DNA from: Alloacidobacterium dinghuense
Lineage (GTDB): Bacteria; Acidobacteriota; Terriglobia; Terriglobales; Acidobacteriaceae
Direction: 5' to 3'
Length of the DNA: 64,000 bases
NCBI RefSeq assembly: GCF_014274465.1
Contig: NZ_CP060394.1
Span: 62,001-126,000, forward strand
Below the pieces are notes generated by a model. It had not been told where the DNA came from. It was given only the letters and a program-made list of their open reading frames with translations, and made no database searches. Position 1 is the first letter of the stretch; each line of letters starts with the position of its first letter. The translations under genes and the position numbers were made by a program. Below are positions 17,801 through 25,998 of the stretch, one piece after another.

Positions 17801-18325
17801 TATTCGCCCAGCGCGGCTAATCAGGTCTCGCAGCAAATCACAGCCAGCTATCGCGGAGCCAACCTCTACCGCCCGGACCGTGTTCCCGGTCAGCCTCTGA
17901 TCAAGAAAACGAAGCTGCCCGGCACCGGATACGTCCAGTACGTCAACTATGCCGCGTTTGTCTTGCCGCCAACCAAGGACGCAGCCGGAAACCTGCTCAG
18001 CCCCTTCGGCAATTCCTCGCGTAACCCGGGACGCACTCCGGCCTTCTACCAGACAGACCTCGCGCTGAACAAGAAATTCAACCTGCCCGTTGAGAGCATG
18101 AAGCTCGAATTCCGCTCCGAGTTCTACAACTTCTTTAACCACAGCAATTACTACCTGCCGAGCAGCGGCCTCGGTGGAACGCTCGGTACAGCCAGCTCTG
18201 CATTTGCGCCGGGAGCAACTGTCCCCGTCAGCGCAATCACAGGCGGCACTCCTAGCAGCAATGGAGTGATCACCAGCACCTTCCAGCCACGCATCATCCA
18301 GTTCGGCCTAAAGCTGACTTACTAA
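14840..18325 (+). CDS. TonB-dependent receptor, Oar-like
   Basis: The 1161-residue outer-membrane protein has a signal peptide to about residue 28 (cleaved after ARA), then a carboxypeptidase-regulatory-like beta domain (GSLVGTIRDSSGASVTGA to about residue 112), a plug region with FNNFLLDGMDNNAYGE, and a very long beta-barrel with many aromatic strands ending in FGLKLTY. This is the common acidobacterial OarA-like receptor, thought to import large substrates such as oligosaccharides or peptides using TonB energy. A strong terminator follows. The substrate is not deducible. The divergent atypical LuxR regulator is a possible controller. Confidence 0.92.
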   Translation: MRTYKTAVLRILYVCLVVSAFAASARAQYENGSLVGTIRDSSGASVTGASVIVTNKATGIENKVISDSNGNWEIPSLRVGTYHVTASMTGFNTAVADNVALSVGTRQRIDLTLEIGQAQETVEVNNVQLQLETESSQRGQIITQYQSTAMPLVSRNYSDFLALVTGSRQAPTAAMTSSVNSLVRAGAYNINGQRSMFNNFLLDGMDNNAYGESNQGFDNQIIAVPPDSVSQWQIVTNNENAEYGRSSGATINVASQSGTNNFHAMLYEFIRNTDLNAAGFFKPTLTGTLGPVPFQKPTFNRNQFGMNFGGPILKNKLFFFLDYEGFRQTLKPLGVFTLPTQNELNGTLVVPVKNPITGQTYAAGQRIPDGAFNPTSLQVVNFFRQIPLPIAGSSTTGLASNDYSLLVPFTDNSDKGDLRLDWQQNATSSWFLRVSDRKETGVNYPAIPLPLDGQTNGTIRVLDQQVALGYTHLFGANKVLDARLGLSRTKAGKFTLSIGNNSITIPGLPSNPIVAGGLPSIGITNFSAFGRQSTNPQWQDPALLDPKVNFTWVKGQHSLKFGYEYEHIWMAVNDNNPLYGSFGFTSDYTNTTTGSPVADNYWADFLFGMPSSYALANYYVAHLRSTMDNVYAQDDWRITPKFTLNYGLRWEYGSPYSEENNNISNFDPVSQTVLTLTPGAVAGNGITPVHGSGVYGSTLVNPDLTDFGPRIGFAYSLDDKTVVHGGFGMSFVHYTRAGSGDILGINAPQAQFASVGSQAVAPSAASQCPVGAPATNCFVTIDRGFPASLTVFNKATDNITYIPKDTKDSYVESYFLSVQRQLAKNIVFDVAYVGNHGVKLQGFLNANQKNPNAGFARPFSQWPSDITAAVNAFYSHYDSLQARYEQRFVGGLTLLNSFTWQHSLDNASASLEGNTPSPQDGNNISADYSQSDYNLPIANVTSLVYELPFGHGRAYLSNTNGFVDAVLGGWQVSGINTMQAGTPFNITYSPSAANQVSQQITASYRGANLYRPDRVPGQPLIKKTKLPGTGYVQYVNYAAFVLPPTKDAAGNLLSPFGNSSRNPGRTPAFYQTDLALNKKFNLPVESMKLEFRSEFYNFFNHSNYYLPSSGLGGTLGTASSAFAPGATVPVSAITGGTPSSNGVITSTFQPRIIQFGLKLTY

Positions 18326-18343
18326 GGTTGCAAATCGCTTTTC

Positions 18344-18375
18344 ATGGGAGCAGCAGGTCGGCTCCCATTTTTTTT
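18344..18375 (+). terminator. rho-independent terminator of TonB receptor gene
   Basis: The stem ATGGGAGC (18344-18351) pairs with GCTCCCAT (18361-18368) around a 9-base loop and is followed by eight T residues. It lies 18 bases after the receptor stop. Confidence 0.88.
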
Positions 18376-18399
18376 GCGCTCCCTGTACATTGAACGGGA

Positions 18400-20148
18400 A
18401 TGAGTAACAACTTTGAAGACTTGCAGAAACAGGTAGCCGAGCTCACTGCAAGAGTCTGGCGTCTGGAGCAGGCGGCGCAGGCAAATGCCGCACCGCAGCC
18501 GCGCAACATTCCCGCCCCTCCGCCCGAAGCTGTAGTCGCGACGCCGCGACCTGCCGCCAAAGTCCAGGCAAGATCCCTCGAAACGCGCATCGGTTCCCAA
18601 CTCTTCAATCGCATCGGAATCATCGCATTGCTCATCGGCATGGCATGGTTCCTCAAGTTCGCCATCGATAACCAGTGGATCGGCCCTGCGGCCCGCGTAC
18701 TCATCGGCATGATTGCCGGTGTCGGAATCATTGCCTGGTCCGAGCGCTTTCGGAGTCAGGGATACCGCGCCTTTTCCTACTCTCTCAAGGCGCTCGGAAC
18801 AGGCATTCTGTATCTATCGTTGTGGGCCGCCTATGCGGTCTTCCATCTTGTGCCCGGTACTGTTGCCTTGCTCGCAATGGTGCTGGTCACAGCTTCCAAC
18901 GCCATTCTGTGCTGGATGCAGAACTCCGAAGTGCTCGCCTTCTACGCGGCCATCGGAGGCTTCATCACCCCGCTCCTGCTTTCAAATGGGCAGAATCATG
19001 CGCTGGAACTCTTCAGCTATCTTCTGCTGCTCGACATAGCTGCGATTATCATGATTGCGCTGCGGCCTTGGGCGCGCCTGCTGCTCGCAGCCTTTATAGG
19101 AACGAGTTTTTATGCGATTGCGTGGTATATCAGTTATTACTCCGACCGGCAGTTCGCCCTGGCCGCTTTCTTTCTCGTCGCTTTCTTCCTGCTCTTCGCC
19201 ATTGCGCCGCAGCTCTTGCGCAATCTGCGCCTGGCAACGCAAACGAGACATCTCACCGTTCAGGACAACGTCGTTCTAATCGTTCTGCCCCTGCTGAATG
19301 CCGCACTCGCGTTCTTTGAGTTCTATGCGCTACTCAGTGAGCCGGGCAGAACCCACGCCCGACCGTGGATCGCCTTGCCGCTGGCCGCTTTTTATCTGAT
19401 CATGCTGCGCATTTCGCGCCTGCACCAATTGAGCGGCACGCCCATGGCATTGCCCGCGGTCTATCTGGCCATCAGCGTCATCTTCTTTACTGCTGCTATT
19501 CCTTTGGAACTCAACGGGCTCTACATTGCCATCGGATGGCTGCTCGAAGGCGCAGCGCTCATTTGGATGGCGAGGCAACAAAATCACAGAGAATTGCGCT
19601 TCCTGGCAGTTTCAGTGCTCGCCCTGGCCTTTGTCGGCGTGAACGTGATTCATCTCGGCGGCGGCCAACCCGTCCTCTTCAACGGGCGATTCGCCACCTA
19701 CCTCGTTGCCATCGTCGTCTTCGCTTTCTCAGCCTGGATCGCGCTGCATTCCCCTCAGGAATGGAAGCCTATTGCAATCGGAGCTGGGATTGCCGCAAGC
19801 GTGCTCGCCATGATCGCTGTCTGCCTGGAAATCCACTCCTTTTGGGTGGTGCAGACCGCCGTTCACCGGGGCGATCTCTACATCTACGAACAGTTCACCT
19901 ACTCAGCCTGGGCCATGGTCTTCGGAGCAGCCTTGCTCGGCGTAGGTTTCTGGAAAAAGTCAGCCTTTCTTCGCTGGCAGGCGTTGGCCCTCCTCACCCT
20001 GAGCATCGCCAAAGTCTTTCTCGTCGACACACGCCAGCTGAGCCAGGGATACCGCATCCTGAGCTTTCTCGGCCTCGGCATACTGTTGCTTGCCGTCAGC
20101 TTTGCCTACCAGCGCGATTGGCTCAGCCTGCGTGCCAACAAGCCCTAA
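18400..20148 (+). CDS. DUF2339 polytopic membrane protein
   Basis: The 582-residue protein opens with a short coiled coil (NNFEDLQKQVAELTARVWRLEQ), an Ala/Pro-rich linker, then ETRIGSQLFNRIGIIALLIGMAWFLKFA, the signature start of DUF2339 proteins. About fifteen hydrophobic helices follow. Conserved features include GTGILYLSLWAAY and LSQGYRILSFLGLGILLL. Members range up to about 1000 residues, so this is a short form. Biochemical function is unknown. Its end is 18 bases from the end of the convergent amidohydrolase gene. Confidence 0.85.
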   Translation: MSNNFEDLQKQVAELTARVWRLEQAAQANAAPQPRNIPAPPPEAVVATPRPAAKVQARSLETRIGSQLFNRIGIIALLIGMAWFLKFAIDNQWIGPAARVLIGMIAGVGIIAWSERFRSQGYRAFSYSLKALGTGILYLSLWAAYAVFHLVPGTVALLAMVLVTASNAILCWMQNSEVLAFYAAIGGFITPLLLSNGQNHALELFSYLLLLDIAAIIMIALRPWARLLLAAFIGTSFYAIAWYISYYSDRQFALAAFFLVAFFLLFAIAPQLLRNLRLATQTRHLTVQDNVVLIVLPLLNAALAFFEFYALLSEPGRTHARPWIALPLAAFYLIMLRISRLHQLSGTPMALPAVYLAISVIFFTAAIPLELNGLYIAIGWLLEGAALIWMARQQNHRELRFLAVSVLALAFVGVNVIHLGGGQPVLFNGRFATYLVAIVVFAFSAWIALHSPQEWKPIAIGAGIAASVLAMIAVCLEIHSFWVVQTAVHRGDLYIYEQFTYSAWAMVFGAALLGVGFWKKSAFLRWQALALLTLSIAKVFLVDTRQLSQGYRILSFLGLGILLLAVSFAYQRDWLSLRANKP

Positions 20149-20166
20149 TTCATTAGAATCCAGGCC

Positions 20167-21468
20167 TCAGGGACGCTTGTAGATCACGCCGCCCTTCATC
20201 ACGAAGGAGACGCGCTGGGTTACGCTGATGTCTTCGAGCGGATTGCCAGGCACAGCAATCACATCGGCGTAGTAGCCAGACTTGAGCTCGCCGATCCGTC
20301 CGTCCCAGCCCAGCAGCTTCGCGCCATTCAGCAGGTCGGCCTGCAGCACCTGCGCCGCCGGCATGCCGAACTTCACCATCAAGACCAGTTCGCGCGCCTG
20401 CGTGCCATGCGGAAACGGCCCCACATCCGATCCGACAGCGAACGGAATACCGGCTGCCATCTGCTTCTTGAACTCCGCCGCGTGATAGTCAAAAATCGCC
20501 CGTTCGAGCTTGGCCGCTGCGGGATCTGGTCGGTGATCGGCGAAGTATTCGGAGATGGTGAACGTCGGCACTGCGGGTATCTGCTTCTCGCGCATGATGC
20601 GCATCGTCTCTGGACTCAACTGCGCCGCGTGATCGATGGACGCCACGCCGGCCTGAGCCGCATATAAAGTGCCCGGCTCCCCCATGGCATGTACGGCAAC
20701 CTTCTTGCCGACCCGCGCTGCCTCTTCGACAGCGGCTTTCAACTGGGCTTCGGTGTATTGGTAGGGTGTCGAAAAAACTCCGTTGTCGATCGTTTCCTCA
20801 CCCGTCTCATACATCTTCACGAAGTCCGATCCCTCTTTGAACTGCTGGCGAATTGCTTCGACAATCTCGGCGGAGTTATTCGCATACGTCGCGTTTGACA
20901 GCACATGCTGCGCGGGATTGTAGTTGTTTGCATCCTCATGACCACCAAGAATATCGATAGCATTCCCGCTGATGCGCAGCCGCGGGCCGGGAATCAGCCC
21001 TGCATTGATAGCGTCGCGCACAGCAGAGTCGGCTGAACCTGCGCCTTCGGTCCCCATATCGCGCTCTGCCGTGAAGCCGGCCATGAGATCATCCTTCGCT
21101 GCCAGCGTCGCCAAAATCGTCCGCTGAGGAACGGATTCTTCGACGGTCTGCAAATCCTCGGCGCCGGGATGCAGAAACAAGTGCACGTGCGCGTCAATCA
21201 AGCCGGGCATCAGGGTCGCATCACCGAGATCGATCACCTGAGCATTCACCGGATGGTCTACCGACGATCCTGCGGCGACAATATGCTCGTCCTGGATCAG
21301 AACCTCGCCCGGCGAGACAATCTTTCCCGCTGAGATATCCAGCATGCGCGCCGCGTGCAACACCGTCGCGTGATGATCTGCGCCGGCCGACTGTCCCGCC
21401 GCAGTCAACGAACCATTCGCAGCCAATAAAGCGGTCGTTGCCAAGACTATCCATCGTGCGTGATTCAT
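20167..21468 (-). CDS. secreted metal-dependent amidohydrolase
   Basis: The 433-residue protein has a signal peptide (MNHARWIVLATTALLAANGSLTA). The amidohydrolase-superfamily TIM barrel has metal-binding motifs HVHLF, VAVHAMG, IDHAAQLS and GSDVGPFPHG, and a lysine in DFVKMYETG that may be the bridging residue. Members near this sequence are Xaa-Pro dipeptidase or imidazolonepropionase-like hydrolases, so peptide or cyclic-amide hydrolysis in the periplasm is likely. ATG 21468 with AGGACA upstream is preferred over 21567. The exact substrate is unknown. Confidence 0.85.
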   Translation of the reverse strand: MNHARWIVLATTALLAANGSLTAAGQSAGADHHATVLHAARMLDISAGKIVSPGEVLIQDEHIVAAGSSVDHPVNAQVIDLGDATLMPGLIDAHVHLFLHPGAEDLQTVEESVPQRTILATLAAKDDLMAGFTAERDMGTEGAGSADSAVRDAINAGLIPGPRLRISGNAIDILGGHEDANNYNPAQHVLSNATYANNSAEIVEAIRQQFKEGSDFVKMYETGEETIDNGVFSTPYQYTEAQLKAAVEEAARVGKKVAVHAMGEPGTLYAAQAGVASIDHAAQLSPETMRIMREKQIPAVPTFTISEYFADHRPDPAAAKLERAIFDYHAAEFKKQMAAGIPFAVGSDVGPFPHGTQARELVLMVKFGMPAAQVLQADLLNGAKLLGWDGRIGELKSGYYADVIAVPGNPLEDISVTQRVSFVMKGGVIYKRP

Positions 21469-21550
21469 AAATGCTGTCCTGAATTGAAAAATAGAGAACA
21501 GCAGCGATCTTAGATGGTCGCGCCCTGTACGCAAAAAGATTTGAAAATTC

Positions 21551-22170
21551 AAGAGGGTAACCAGCAATTTTTCGATCTGGATATCTTTGACAGAGGTCGG
21601 AGTAGACCTTTTGTCCTGCGAAAGCAGGACAACGGTAGGAAGAACGGGGCTTCAGAAGCCATTGTTTTGAAGGGGCACGGCTTCAGCCGTGCCGTAAGTA
21701 TCAGGAAACGAGTGCGGCTTTAGCCGCCGAGGGATGGTCTTCTCTCACAATCAGACTTTTTTCCGCAGCCTGTTCAGCCCCGTCGCCTTTCCCTACTTCT
21801 CCTTTATCAAGGGATGATCAGCAAAATAATAATGGTGATTCCTTTGACTGAGGTTGGAGTTGGACCGTTTGTCCTGCGAAGCAGGACGGCGGTGAAAGAG
21901 CGGGGGCTTCAGCCCCGCGTTAGGCCCCAACAAGAAGGGGCTTTAGCCCCGGCGCTTTCTACACGCTTTTCCTTTGTCAAGGGGTAACCAGCAACTTTTC
22001 AATGATGATCCCTTCGACTGAGGTTGGAGCTGGACCGTTTGTCCTGCGAAGCAGGACGGCGGTGAAAGAGCGGGGCTTCAGCCCCGCGTTAGGCCCCAAC
22101 AAAGAAGGGGCTTTACCCCCGGCGCTTTCTACACCCTTTTCCTTTGTCAAGAGGGTAACCAGCAACTTTT
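21551..22170. repeat. three tandem repeat units with GGCTTCAGCC hairpins
   Basis: An AAGRGGTAACCAGCAA-like motif occurs at 21551, 21809 (degenerate), 21979 and 22149. The last two units are exactly 170 bases long and nearly identical, and the first is about 258 bases and diverged. Each unit holds GTCCTGC-GAA(A)-GCAGGAC, a hairpin with a GGCTTCAGCC core, and a hairpin with a GGCTTTAGCC core. Outer stem bases differ between units but stay complementary (GGGGCT/AGCCCC against GGCACGGCT/AGCCGTGCC). This suggests selection for structure. Short reading frames here are products of the palindromes. Confidence 0.85.
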
Positions 22171-22259
22171 TTTGTAACTCATTCATTCCAAAGACCAAAA
22201 ACTGACGCCCGATTGGCGTACTATTTCTCTCGTTCCGGTAGAATAAAAAGTAGGACAGG

Positions 22260-22283
22260 AAAGCCCGCCGTGAGGCGGGCTTT
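22260..22283. terminator. hairpin, possible terminator
   Basis: AAAGCCCGCC-GTGA-GGCGGGCTTT (22260-22269 with 22274-22283) is a perfect 10-bp stem with A/T ends. It is about 135 bases beyond the ftsK stop. A near twin occurs at 57105-57133. Confidence 0.5.
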
Positions 22284-22301
22284 CAATTGTTGGCTGCAAA
22301 T

Positions 22302-22345
22302 TATTGATAGCAGGGAATTTACTTACAAATTGTCTGTTATCAATA
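22302..22345. repeat. long AT-rich hairpin downstream of ftsK
   Basis: TATTGATAGCAG (22302-22313) pairs with CTGTTATCAATA (22334-22345) with one mismatch. Inside, AATTT (22316-22320) pairs with AAATT (22327-22331) around ACTTAC. A 44-base nearly continuous palindrome in an AT-rich patch of a GC-rich region is not expected by chance. Its role is unknown. Confidence 0.6.
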
Positions 22346-22410
22346 CTTTACGACTGCGGAAAAATTTACAAATCCAATATTTTCAAGAATTTAGCGAATT
22401 TATGGGGAGG

Positions 22411-22435
22411 GAGCAGGCTAACGCATAGCCTGCTC
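22411..22435 (-). promoter_or_regulatory. hairpin spanning the ftsK stop codon
   Basis: GAGCAGGCTA (22411-22420) pairs perfectly with TAGCCTGCTC (22426-22435) around ACGCA. The ftsK stop codon lies in one arm. The following minus-strand bases are not U-rich, so it may protect the mRNA 3' end or act as a weak terminator. Confidence 0.5.
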
Positions 22436-24832
22436 GACCTCGTTCAGCCAGTCCGGCGGTTTGAGAATCTCACGCGGCTTCGAGCCTTCAGCAGGGCCGA
22501 CAATCCCGTCGCGCTCCATCATGTCGATCAGATGCGCAGCCCGGCCATAGCCGATCCGCAAGCGCCTCTGCAGCAGGGAAGTCGAGGCCTTGCCGAACTC
22601 CATCACCAGCCGCACGGCATCTTCGAAGAGCTCGTCGTTTGAATCTTCGCCGTCAGCCTCCATATCGAGGTCACGGCCCTTCTCGTCCTTGGGCGACTCA
22701 AGGAAGCCCTGGACATACTCGGCGTCACCCTGCTTCTTCCAGAAGTCGGTGACCGCCGCAATCTCCTTCTCGGTAACAAACGGGGCATGGACGCGCTGCA
22801 ACCGCGACGTCCCCGGCGGCAGGAAGAGCATGTCACCACGTCCAAGCAGCGATTCCGCGCCGTTCGAATCGAGAATGGTTCGCGAATCGACCTTGGTCGC
22901 CAGCCGGAACGACATGCGCGTCGGTACGTTCGCCTTGATCAGGCCGGTGATCACATCGACCGAAGGTCGCTGCGTTGCCAGAACCAGGTGAATACCGACC
23001 GCGCGCGCCATCTGCGCAAGCCGGGTAACCGATTCCTCGACATTCGCCTTGTCGAGCATCATCAGATCGGCCAGCTCGTCGATGATGATGACGATGTAAG
23101 ACAGTGGCTTCTGCTCCTCTTCCTCATCGAAGAGGCTCGGCGTCCCGGTGTCAAAGAGCTTGTTGTACTGGTCGATATTGCGCACGCTGCGCGAAGCCAG
23201 CAGTTTCAACCGCCGCTCCATCTCGCGCACGGCGTTGCGCAGAGCATTGGCCGCCAGCTTGGGCTCGGTGATGATCGGCGTAAACAGATGCGGAATGCCT
23301 TCATACATCCCAAGCTCAACCCGCTTGGGATCGACCAGGATCATGCGCACCTGCTCCGGGGTCGCTTTGTAGAGCACCGACATGATCATGGCATTGATCG
23401 CAACCGACTTACCGCTCCCGGTCGAGCCGGCGATCAGCACGTGCGGCATCGTCGTCAGGTCAGCGGTCACGATGCGACCGTTGATGTCCTTGCCCATCGC
23501 CAGTGTCAGCTTGCTTTTCGACTGGCCGAAGCTTTCCGCTTCGATCACATCGCGCAGCCAGATTGTTTCGCGCTCGTGGTTCGGCACCTGAATACCGACG
23601 GTGCTCTTGCCCGCCATGCGCTCGATGAGGATGCTCTCGGCGCGCATCGCGAGGCACAAGTCCTCAGCCAGGCCAGTCACGCGGCTGTATTTCACGCCCG
23701 CCTCGGGCCGGAATTCGAAGGTCGTCACCACTGGACCGGGGTTAATCTGAACGATCTGCCCGGTCACATCGAACTCAGCGCACTTCTCAACCAGCACCTG
23801 CGCCTCGGCCCGCAACTCATCTTCGCGGACCACCTGCGCATCTTCGCTGCGATGCAGCAGCGTGCTCGGAGGCAGGCGGAAGCCGTTGTGCGACTTGGGA
23901 GCCACCGTTACCTTGTGCTCTTCCGCGTCCGCCCGTTCCTTGACGGCGATACTCGGCGCTGGTTCAGGCTCCGGTTCTGGATCGGGAACCGTTGCACGCG
24001 GCATCTGCTCCCACACGCTCTTCTGCGCAGGCGCCGGCTCAGGCATCACATCGGTAAACCCGCCTTGCCGATGGGCCGGAGCGGCATCCTCTTCGGGCAC
24101 CACGTCGGGTTTCTTTCGGAAATTGAGCTTTTCCTGCTTCGCGTCTGCCTTGCGCGCCTTGATGAGCTCTTTCTCGCGCAGGGCATCGGCGCGGGCCATC
24201 TTCTTGGCTTCGCGGGCTCGCGCCCGCGCATGTTTCCAGTTCGCCCAGCGATCACGCCACGCCATCACAAAGGCCAACCGGATGGAGAGCCATTCCTTGG
24301 CAGTATTGAAGCTGAAAGTTGAGGACAAATAGACCGCAGCGGCGACCATGGCAATCGTGAAGATGCAAGCGCCGGGGTAGTTCAGATAACGCACCAGCGC
24401 GTCGACGACGAGGCGACCGGTCAGCCCTTCCATGGGCAGGCCGCCGAGATAGTGCAAGTGACCCGGCAGAAGTCCGAAGATCGCTGGAACAAAGAGCAGG
24501 GTCAGGCAAGCTCCGACGGCCTTGGCCCAGGGCGATCCCGCAGGCATCGAGCGCATCCACGTCCAGCCGAGCGCAGCCAGATACAACGGCAGGCAGAAAG
24601 CCGCCACTCCTTCCAACTGCAACAGCAGATCGCTGATGTAGGCGCCGATGACGCCAATCCAGTTCTCTGGACGCGCGGCAGAGCCGGAGACCGTATTGAA
24701 AGATGGGTCGGCGGGATGATACGAAGCTAGTGCGAGAAGAAGGAGGCCCGCAACTACCAGCACCATGAGCCCGATCAGCTCATTCAGGCGGCGGTTGCGC
24801 GTTGGCGTAAGAACCAGTTTCAGGGGTTTCAT
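22418..24832 (-). CDS. ftsK: DNA translocase FtsK/SpoIIIE
   Basis: The 804-residue protein couples cell division to chromosome segregation by pumping DNA through the septum. Four or five N-terminal transmembrane helices end near residue 180. A charged and Pro/Glu-rich linker follows. The translocase motor shows Walker A GSTGSGKSVAIN, Walker B IIIDELADLMM and ATQRPSVDVITG. The C-terminal winged-helix gamma domain (LLQRRLRIGYGRAAHLIDMME) reads polar DNA sequences and activates XerCD in known systems. ATG 24832 is chosen; a GTG at 24841 is also possible. It is about 140 bases downstream of uppP and may be cotranscribed. Confidence 0.95.
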   Translation of the reverse strand: MKPLKLVLTPTRNRRLNELIGLMVLVVAGLLLLALASYHPADPSFNTVSGSAARPENWIGVIGAYISDLLLQLEGVAAFCLPLYLAALGWTWMRSMPAGSPWAKAVGACLTLLFVPAIFGLLPGHLHYLGGLPMEGLTGRLVVDALVRYLNYPGACIFTIAMVAAAVYLSSTFSFNTAKEWLSIRLAFVMAWRDRWANWKHARARAREAKKMARADALREKELIKARKADAKQEKLNFRKKPDVVPEEDAAPAHRQGGFTDVMPEPAPAQKSVWEQMPRATVPDPEPEPEPAPSIAVKERADAEEHKVTVAPKSHNGFRLPPSTLLHRSEDAQVVREDELRAEAQVLVEKCAEFDVTGQIVQINPGPVVTTFEFRPEAGVKYSRVTGLAEDLCLAMRAESILIERMAGKSTVGIQVPNHERETIWLRDVIEAESFGQSKSKLTLAMGKDINGRIVTADLTTMPHVLIAGSTGSGKSVAINAMIMSVLYKATPEQVRMILVDPKRVELGMYEGIPHLFTPIITEPKLAANALRNAVREMERRLKLLASRSVRNIDQYNKLFDTGTPSLFDEEEEQKPLSYIVIIIDELADLMMLDKANVEESVTRLAQMARAVGIHLVLATQRPSVDVITGLIKANVPTRMSFRLATKVDSRTILDSNGAESLLGRGDMLFLPPGTSRLQRVHAPFVTEKEIAAVTDFWKKQGDAEYVQGFLESPKDEKGRDLDMEADGEDSNDELFEDAVRLVMEFGKASTSLLQRRLRIGYGRAAHLIDMMERDGIVGPAEGSKPREILKPPDWLNEVEQAMR

Positions 24833-24970
24833 GAGAGACACACGAAGGCGTCGCCGATATGGACGGCTCTACCGTTCCGAACCCCCAGAGCATCTCCATT
24901 ATCCCAGAAGCCGGGTATGGCTCTGAGGGAAAAATCGGAAGGGGAACCCAGACAGGGAACAGGCCGTTCC

Positions 24971-25840
24971 CTACGCCAGTCTAGCCGCAAATACCAGCAA
25001 CAAGATTCCTACGATGATCCGATACACAGAGAAGGGCACAAATCCATGCTTCCGCACCCACTGCAGGAACCACTCGACGACGCCAAGTGCAACAAAAAAA
25101 GAGACAACGAAGCCTATTGCCAGTACGACCCAACCGTGGCCTGTCATCACCAACGGAGCAATTGAGTCAGCGCCCTCGGCATGCTTCGGATGTAGTGTCT
25201 TCAACAGATCGTAGCCGGTGGCCGCAATCATCGTGGGGATCGAGACGAGGAAGCTGAACTCAAGCGCCGCAGGCCTCGACATGCCAACGACTTGCCCGGC
25301 AGCAATGGTCGACATGGAACGCGATGTTCCAGGAAAAACCGCAGAAAGCACCTGGCAAAGGCCGATCCAGATCGACTGCCCGAGCGACATCTGCTCCACA
25401 TGCTTGGTTGGCGGGTCACTGCGATCGCTCCAGGCATCCACCACCCACATCACGATGCCACCGATCAGCAGCGACAGAGCCATTACTTTCAAGCTCTCCA
25501 AATGCTTCCCGATTGTCTTGGTCAGCAGGAACGCGGGGATGGCGGTGCAGACGAATGCCACCAACGTCAGTGTCAGGGGGTGATTCCAGACATTCCGGTC
25601 ATGTTCCGCGCCTTCAGGGAAGGTTCGCAGGAATTCGATAATGCGAGCGGCAAAGATCAGCAACAGCGCCAGAATGGCGCCAAGCTGAATCACGATCGTG
25701 TACATCTTCCAGTACGGATCGGTGAGATTGATGTGCAGCAATGCCTCGCTGATGCGCAGGTGAGCGGTTGAGCTGACGGGCAAAAATTCTGTTAAACCTT
25801 CAACAATACCTAGTAATACAGAAATGAGGTAATCGTTCAA
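24971..25840 (-). CDS. uppP: undecaprenyl-diphosphatase UppP/BacA
   Basis: The 289-residue integral membrane phosphatase recycles undecaprenyl pyrophosphate to the lipid carrier used for peptidoglycan and O-antigen synthesis. Motif 1 is EGLTEFLPVSSTAH, with Ala where most homologues have Gly, and motif 2 is PGTSRSMSTI with the catalytic Ser/Arg. About eight hydrophobic helices are seen. The start is TTG at 25840, supported by GGAGG five bases upstream. It lies upstream of ftsK on the same strand. Confidence 0.94.
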   Translation of the reverse strand: MNDYLISVLLGIVEGLTEFLPVSSTAHLRISEALLHINLTDPYWKMYTIVIQLGAILALLLIFAARIIEFLRTFPEGAEHDRNVWNHPLTLTLVAFVCTAIPAFLLTKTIGKHLESLKVMALSLLIGGIVMWVVDAWSDRSDPPTKHVEQMSLGQSIWIGLCQVLSAVFPGTSRSMSTIAAGQVVGMSRPAALEFSFLVSIPTMIAATGYDLLKTLHPKHAEGADSIAPLVMTGHGWVVLAIGFVVSFFVALGVVEWFLQWVRKHGFVPFSVYRIIVGILLLVFAARLA

Positions 25841-25919
25841 AAAGCCTCCAGCGTTAACGAGAGCAGTTGTGCGAACAAAAAATCACTCTGGGCCTGTGCT
25901 CACAAAGTGAGAGTTAGTC

Positions 25920-25948
25920 AAAAAGAACTCCTCAGACAAGTCTAGGAG
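25920..25948 (-). terminator. rho-independent terminator at end of the 12-gene run
   Basis: On the minus strand CTCC-T-AGAC pairs with GTCT-GAGGAG (25948 to 25928, one bulged base), followed by TTCTTTTT. It lies about 50 bases after the stop of the SH3/TPR gene and marks the end of the long operon starting at asd. Confidence 0.65.
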
Positions 25949-25998
25949 ATCCTTTCACTGCGCAAATTTACGAAAGTCTCAAAATGGTCAGCGAGCAA

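Noticed and set aside
21551-22170. CRISPR array
   Set aside because: Only two good units of 170 bases occur, without short regular repeats and unique spacers; no cas genes are present.
21977-22205. Short frames on both strands across the repeat region
   Set aside because: They are translations of palindromic repeats (GGCTTCAGCC cores) with no ribosome site or family similarity.
22302-22435. dif recombination site beside ftsK
   Set aside because: No 28-base XerCD-like pattern of two 11-base arms around a 6-base centre could be matched.
22787-24322. A 511-codon plus-strand frame within ftsK
   Set aside because: It is opposite a conserved gene, and its product is rich in Arg/His/Leu, as in shadow translations.
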